Source: an uncultured Clostridia bacterium | Lineage (GTDB): Bacteria; Bacillota; Clostridia; TANB77; CAG-508 | DNA length: 54,054 nt | Assembly: GCA_934149155.1 (NCBI GenBank) | Contig: CAKPDZ010000002.1 | Location: 1-54,054 of the forward strand | Direction of reading: 5' to 3' | Shown: positions 49,863 through 54,054 of the stretch, one piece after another | Numbering within the stretch: the stretch's first letter is position 1 | Layout: each line of letters opens with the position of its first letter | Position numbers and translations under genes: made by a program | The notes under the pieces: generated by a model | The model's input: only the letters and a program-made list of their open reading frames with translations | Databases searched by the model: none | Told to the model about the DNA's origin: nothing

Positions 49863-52442
49863 CTAATTTCCATAATATGTTTTTAAATAAATATCTTTTA
49901 ATTCACTAATTAATGGATATCTTGGATTTGCTCCTGTACATTGATCATCAAATGCCTTTTCTGACATTTCATCTAATGTAGCTAAAAAGTCTTGTTCTTC
50001 AATTCCGTAATCTTTGATTGTTTTCTTTATTCCAATTCTTTCTTTTAATTCATCTATTTTTGTTATTAGATTTTCCATTTTTTCGTAATCATTTGCTCCA
50101 CCTATATTTAAAGCTTCTGCAATCTCTGCATATCTTCTTAATGTATGTGGATGGTCATATTGTGGAAATGTTCCCATTTTATTTGGAATCTCTGCACTAT
50201 TAAATCTCATTACTTCATCAAGTACTAATGCAACTGTAATTCCGTGTGGTAAGTGATGATATGCTCCTAGTTTATGTCCCATTGAATGACATATTCCTAA
50301 AAATGCATTCGCAAAGGCCATACCTGCCATTGTTGCAGCATTTGCCATTTTTTCTCTTGCTTCTGGGTCATTTGCTCCGTTTTCATATGCTCTTGGTAAA
50401 TATTCAAAAATTGTTTTTATTGCTTCTATTGCTAGTCCATCTGTAAATTCTGTTGCCATCATAGATGCATATGCTTCTATTGCATGAACTAATGCGTCTG
50501 CACCTGATGCTGATGTTAATCCTTTTGGTGCATTCATCATTAAGTTTGCATCTACAATTGCCATTTTAGGTAATAGTTCATAATCTGCTAATGGATATTT
50601 TTGTCCTGTTGTTTCATCTGTAATAACAGCAAATGGTGTTACTTCTGAACCTGTTCCTGCTGATGTTGGAACAGCTATAAAGTATGCTTTTTCTCCCATT
50701 TTAGGGAATGTGTATACTCTTTTTCTGATATCCATAAATCTCATTGCCATATCTAAGAAATCGATATCTGGATGTTCGTACATTACCCACATAATTTTTG
50801 CAGCATCCATTGCTGATCCTCCACCAACTGCTATTATACAATCTGGTTTAAAGGCATCTATTAATTTTGCTCCTTCTTTTGCACATGCAAGTGTTGGATC
50901 TGGTGCAACATCAAAGAATGTCTCATGTACTATTCCCATTTCGTCTAATTTATCTGTTACTACTTTTGTGTATCCATTTTCATAAAGAAATGTATCTGTT
51001 ACTATAAATACTCTCTTTTTACCCATTACATTTTTTAGCTCTTCTAAAGCTACTGGTAAACAACCTCTTTTTAAATATACCTTTTCAGGTGCTCTAAACC
51101 AAAGCATATTTTCTCTCCTTTCGGCTACTGTTTTTATATTTATCAAATGTTTTACTCCTACATTTTCTGATACAGAGTTTCCTCCCCATGAACCACATCC
51201 AAGTGTTAGTGATGGTGCTAATTTAAAGTTGTATATGTCACCAATTCCACCTTGTGATGATGGCGTATTTATTAATACTCTACATGTTTTCATTGTATTA
51301 TAAAATTTTTCTATTTTCTCTTTTTCAGTAACTGTGTTGATATATAATGAAGATGTATGTCCTAATCCTCCATCTTCTATTAATCTATATGCTTTGCTTA
51401 ATGCATCATCAAAACTTGATGCTTTGTACATTGCTAATACAGGTGATAGTTTTTCATGTGCAAATTCTTCTGATAATTCTACACTTTCTACTTCACCTAC
51501 TAATATTTTTATATTTTCGTCTACATCTATTCCTGCTAGTTTTGCTATTGTGTGTGCTGATTGTCCAACTATTTTAGCATTTAGTGCTCCATTTATTATT
51601 ATTGTTTTTCTTACTTTTTCTGTTTGTTCTGCATTTAGCAAGTAGCATCCTCTTTTCATAAATTCATTTCTTACTTGATCATAAATTTTGTCACTTACTA
51701 TTACAGATTGTTCTGATGCACATATCATTCCATTATCAAATGTTTTTGAATGTATTATTGAGTTTACTGCTAGTACTACATTTGCAGTTTCATCTATTAC
51801 TGCTGGTGTATTTCCTGCACCTACTCCTAATGCTGGTTTTCCACTTGAATATGCTGATTTTACCATTCCTGGTCCACCTGTTGCTAATATTATATCTGCT
51901 GATTGCATTAACAAATTTGTTAACTCTAATGATGGTACATCTATCCACGCAATTATTCCCTCTGGTGCTCCTGCTTTTACAGCTGCTTCTAATACTATTT
52001 TTGCAGCTTCTATTGTTGATTTTTTTGCTCTTGGATGTGGACTTATTATTATTCCATTTCTTGTTTTTAATGCTAACAATGTTTTAAATATTGCTGTTGA
52101 TGTTGGGTTTGTTGTTGGTATTACTGCAGCAATTACTCCTATTGGTTCTGCTATTTTTGTAATTCCATAGTTTTCATCTTTTTCTATTACTCCACATGTT
52201 TTTACATCTTTGTATTTATTGTATACATATTCTGCTGCATAGTGGTTTTTTATTACTTTATCTTCTACTACTCCCATCCCAGTTTCTTCTACTGCCATTT
52301 TTGCTAGTGGTATTCTGTTTTGGTTTGCAGCTATTGCTGCTGATTGAAATATTTTATCTACTTGTTCTTGTGTATATTTAGCGAATTCTTGTTGCGCTTT
52401 TCTTACTTTTTCTATTGTTTTTTGTAAGGCTTCGTTATCCAT
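49863..52442 (-). CDS. adhE: Bifunctional acetaldehyde-CoA/alcohol dehydrogenase AdhE
   Basis: 859 residues from ATG 52442 (GATGAGGTCAAAG upstream). N-terminal aldehyde dehydrogenase domain with nucleophile Cys in NGMICASEQSVIVSD, then the iron-type alcohol dehydrogenase domain from ~460: AVGGGSAMDAAKIMWVMY, TSAGTGSEVTPFAVITD, HSMGHKLGAYHHLPHGI (iron ligands). Makes ethanol from acetyl-CoA in anaerobic fermentation. Confidence 0.97.
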   Translation of the reverse strand: MDNEALQKTIEKVRKAQQEFAKYTQEQVDKIFQSAAIAANQNRIPLAKMAVEETGMGVVEDKVIKNHYAAEYVYNKYKDVKTCGVIEKDENYGITKIAEPIGVIAAVIPTTNPTSTAIFKTLLALKTRNGIIISPHPRAKKSTIEAAKIVLEAAVKAGAPEGIIAWIDVPSLELTNLLMQSADIILATGGPGMVKSAYSSGKPALGVGAGNTPAVIDETANVVLAVNSIIHSKTFDNGMICASEQSVIVSDKIYDQVRNEFMKRGCYLLNAEQTEKVRKTIIINGALNAKIVGQSAHTIAKLAGIDVDENIKILVGEVESVELSEEFAHEKLSPVLAMYKASSFDDALSKAYRLIEDGGLGHTSSLYINTVTEKEKIEKFYNTMKTCRVLINTPSSQGGIGDIYNFKLAPSLTLGCGSWGGNSVSENVGVKHLINIKTVAERRENMLWFRAPEKVYLKRGCLPVALEELKNVMGKKRVFIVTDTFLYENGYTKVVTDKLDEMGIVHETFFDVAPDPTLACAKEGAKLIDAFKPDCIIAVGGGSAMDAAKIMWVMYEHPDIDFLDMAMRFMDIRKRVYTFPKMGEKAYFIAVPTSAGTGSEVTPFAVITDETTGQKYPLADYELLPKMAIVDANLMMNAPKGLTSASGADALVHAIEAYASMMATEFTDGLAIEAIKTIFEYLPRAYENGANDPEAREKMANAATMAGMAFANAFLGICHSMGHKLGAYHHLPHGITVALVLDEVMRFNSAEIPNKMGTFPQYDHPHTLRRYAEIAEALNIGGANDYEKMENLITKIDELKERIGIKKTIKDYGIEEQDFLATLDEMSEKAFDDQCTGANPRYPLISELKDIYLKTYYGN

Positions 52443-52500
52443 CTTTGACCTCATCCTTTCTTTAGATTCTTTTAAATCTTTCGTTCTTTTTCATCATAAC

Positions 52501-52534
52501 AAAAAACTAATAGTTTTGCAACTATTAGTTTTGA
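52501..52534 (-). terminator. Terminator downstream of the surface-protein pseudogene
   Basis: AAAACTAATAGTT GCAA AACTATTAGTTTT followed by TTG. Its position between adhE and the upstream gene separates their transcripts. Confidence 0.75.
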
Positions 52535-52575
52535 TTTTTCTTACTTTTATTTTGACAATTTGTTACATTTTATAA

Positions 52576-53892
52576 TTAATCTTTGGTATATTTTTCACTT
52601 GCTCCTGTTGATAATAGTATACTTGTATTTGTGTCTTTTTTACCTCTTGCTTCACTTATCCATTCAATTCCATTTGATGCATATTTTGAATTTTTATTTG
52701 TTATTTCCCATAAATTATTTTTATAATTTCCCCAACTTGTACTATCTTTTCTTAAATCATCTTGTGTTGTTCCTTTTGTTTCTAAATATTTCATTATTAA
52801 ATCCCACTGTACTCCAAACATTAAACTACTGGTATATTCTCCTGTTTTCATATTACTTGCCAATGTTTGTGCTTAACTACATGTTACGTAATTATATGGA
52901 TATGCATTTTGTTTTATTACTGGTGTTTCTGTTGGTTGTGTATCTGCTGAGCCAGATAGCTTTGGTGAGTCTTCTATTCCAGTTTCATATTTTCCAACAT
53001 AAAACCCTCCATTTTGATATATACTTTTTAACATTTTTTTCTTTAGTTCATAGTATTGATTACTTGTTAGTCCTGTCGCTTCGTCTGAATAATACTCATC
53101 TTTACCACTTGTTCCAGCCCTATAATCTTTTGTATATTCATGTAAATCGCTTTCTATTGCTGTATGTTCTTCATCTGTAAAGTTTTTTATTTTTAGACCT
53201 GCTGTTGAATATATTTCTTTTGTTCTAGGTACTTCTACCCACACATATTGGTTCCCTGTACTATCCTGTATTGTATATCCATTTGATAGACTTGTTCCTT
53301 CAACTCTTGAAAATCCTTCTGGTAAAAATGGATTTGTTGTTTTACTTGTTACTGTTATTGCATCCCCATCTGTTTCTTCACCAGGTTGCTTTGGTTCTGC
53401 ATCTATATTTACTCCAATCGTTGTTGACAAATTTTCTTTTGTCTCATCTATTGGTGTTTTTAATAGTTTAACTTTTACTGTCATTATTGTTTCTTCTTGG
53501 GCTTTTAATGTTGTTTTGTCAAGGATGCATTGCACTTCAAAATATTCTTCATTTGAGCTTGTTGCATCTGCAGTCAAGTCTGCTGACAAGTCTTCACTTT
53601 TATTTTTTACTGTATATGTTGCAACTGCTGTTTCGCCTTTTGCACTTAGACCTTATACTTCCATTGTTCCTTGTGTTTTATCGTTAGAATCTATTGTTGC
53701 TGTTGTTGTTCCATCTCCACTTGTTTGTGGTTCTCCTATCATCTCTACCACAAAATTTTCTTGCTCTGCTTTTGATTTTGCTGTTCCATTTATATTTAAA
53801 TCTACATTTGTTATTGCTGCATATCCTATTGATACTAATATAATTGCCAGCAATACTATTCCACCTACTAATTTATTATTTGCTTTTCCCAT
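52576..53892 (-). pseudogene. Decayed membrane-anchored surface protein with two in-frame TAA
   Basis: ATG 53892 (GGAGAAAAATAAAG upstream). N-terminal membrane segment (LVGGIVLLAIILVSIGYAAI) typical of pilin/camelysin-like surface proteins, repeat-free beta domain, then a domain with EGFSRVEGTSLSNGYTIQD, KSIYQNGGFYVGKYETG and TSSLMFGVQWDLIMKYLE, as in SUMF-like clostridial surface proteins. In-frame TAA stops at codons near 53,655 (GAA GTA TAA GGT) and 52,866 (TGT AGT TAA GCA) interrupt it; the frame is unchanged across both. The C-terminus lacks the usual NIYDLxGNVxEWT end. No CGG is involved. Confidence 0.75.
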
Positions 53893-54012
53893 CTTTATTT
53901 TTCTCCTTGTTCTTTAACATAATTTTGTTTTGTATAAAACTTTCTTTTGTTTTTATTAGATTATTTGTTTTTTCCTCAAGTTATATACTTAAAGACGTAA
54001 TAACTTGATTTC

Positions 54013-54041
54013 ATTATAGCAATAAAAAGCGTTTATATCAA
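54013..54041 (-). promoter_or_regulatory. Promoter of the surface-protein gene
   Basis: TTGATA (54041-54036), 17-base spacer, TATAAT (54018-54013) on the minus strand, ~120 bases upstream of the start. Confidence 0.65.
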
Positions 54042-54054
54042 CATTTTCTTCGAT

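Noticed and set aside
49863..52442. Long open frames on the plus strand opposite adhE, uvrB and fba
   Set aside because: They are Leu/Ile-rich antisense shadows of real AT-rich genes, without ribosome binding sites or family resemblance.
52576..53892. TAA recoding as a second recoded codon
   Set aside because: All other genes in the window end normally with TAA, and this gene also lacks its C-terminus, so decay is simpler.

Overview
The window is AT-rich, endospore-former-type Firmicute DNA, most like an uncultured gut Clostridia lineage. This is inferred from the low G+C, strong purine-rich ribosome binding sites, the sporulation genes ylbJ and ytfJ/gerW, class II fructose-bisphosphate aldolase and AdhE. 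Positions 1-31,634 hold most of a siphovirus prophage. Positions 31,755-54,054 are host chromosome.

Prophage layout. The integrase (30,321, + strand) lies beside a tRNA-Gln gene whose 3' end faces the prophage, the usual attachment arrangement. Next come a PemK/MazF-like protein, a LexA/S24-type repressor, and a divergent Cro-like gene with four related operator sites. The long leftward transcription unit then carries recombination genes (Sak-type annealing protein, YqaJ-like exonuclease, NinB-like), two HNH proteins, a DnaD-like initiator, DnaB helicase, many small accessory genes, a sigma-like late regulator, a tRNA-Ser-like gene, terminase, portal, head, tail and baseplate genes. The left end (rest of the baseplate protein, lysis genes, far att site) is outside the window. 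A small cargo island (two divergent XRE regulators, a zinc-ribbon membrane protein and a Rha/BRO-like regulator) sits inside the tail module.

Host layout. YgjP-like metallopeptidase, ylbJ, VanW-family protein, rpmE, a GT39-type membrane glycosyltransferase, ytfJ, a DUF2953 protein, scpA (no scpB beside it), recX, smpB, fba, a DUF1540 protein, recN, rpmA, rplU with a probable L21 leader, a DUF975 protein, uvrB, a YhcG/DUF1016 nuclease, an APH-like kinase, adhE and a decayed surface-protein gene. Three copies of a MITE-like palindromic repeat and several hairpins with a shared GGGAC-type loop lie among them.

Central observation. I found the codon CGG in frame only eleven times in the real genes of this window. 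At every one of the eleven the reading frame is broken and is restored by skipping exactly one base, so that C GGN is read as GGN (Gly). The genes are terminase large subunit, portal, minor head protein, tail endopeptidase, Rha-like regulator, DUF1064 protein, DUF6291-DnaD protein, NinB-like protein, two small phage proteins that are otherwise invisible, and the chromosomal YhcG/DUF1016 nuclease. Every repaired product has a whole number of codons, a sensible family length and an ordinary stop overlapping or abutting the next gene. The base before CGG shows no slippery consensus. This looks like systematic +1 recoding at CGG (a 4-base CGGN codon, or a hungry/unassigned CGG skipped into GGN). 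The tail-chaperone gene has a separate, conventional -1 slippery site, and the surface-protein gene at the right end is broken by plain TAA stops, so neither belongs to the pattern.
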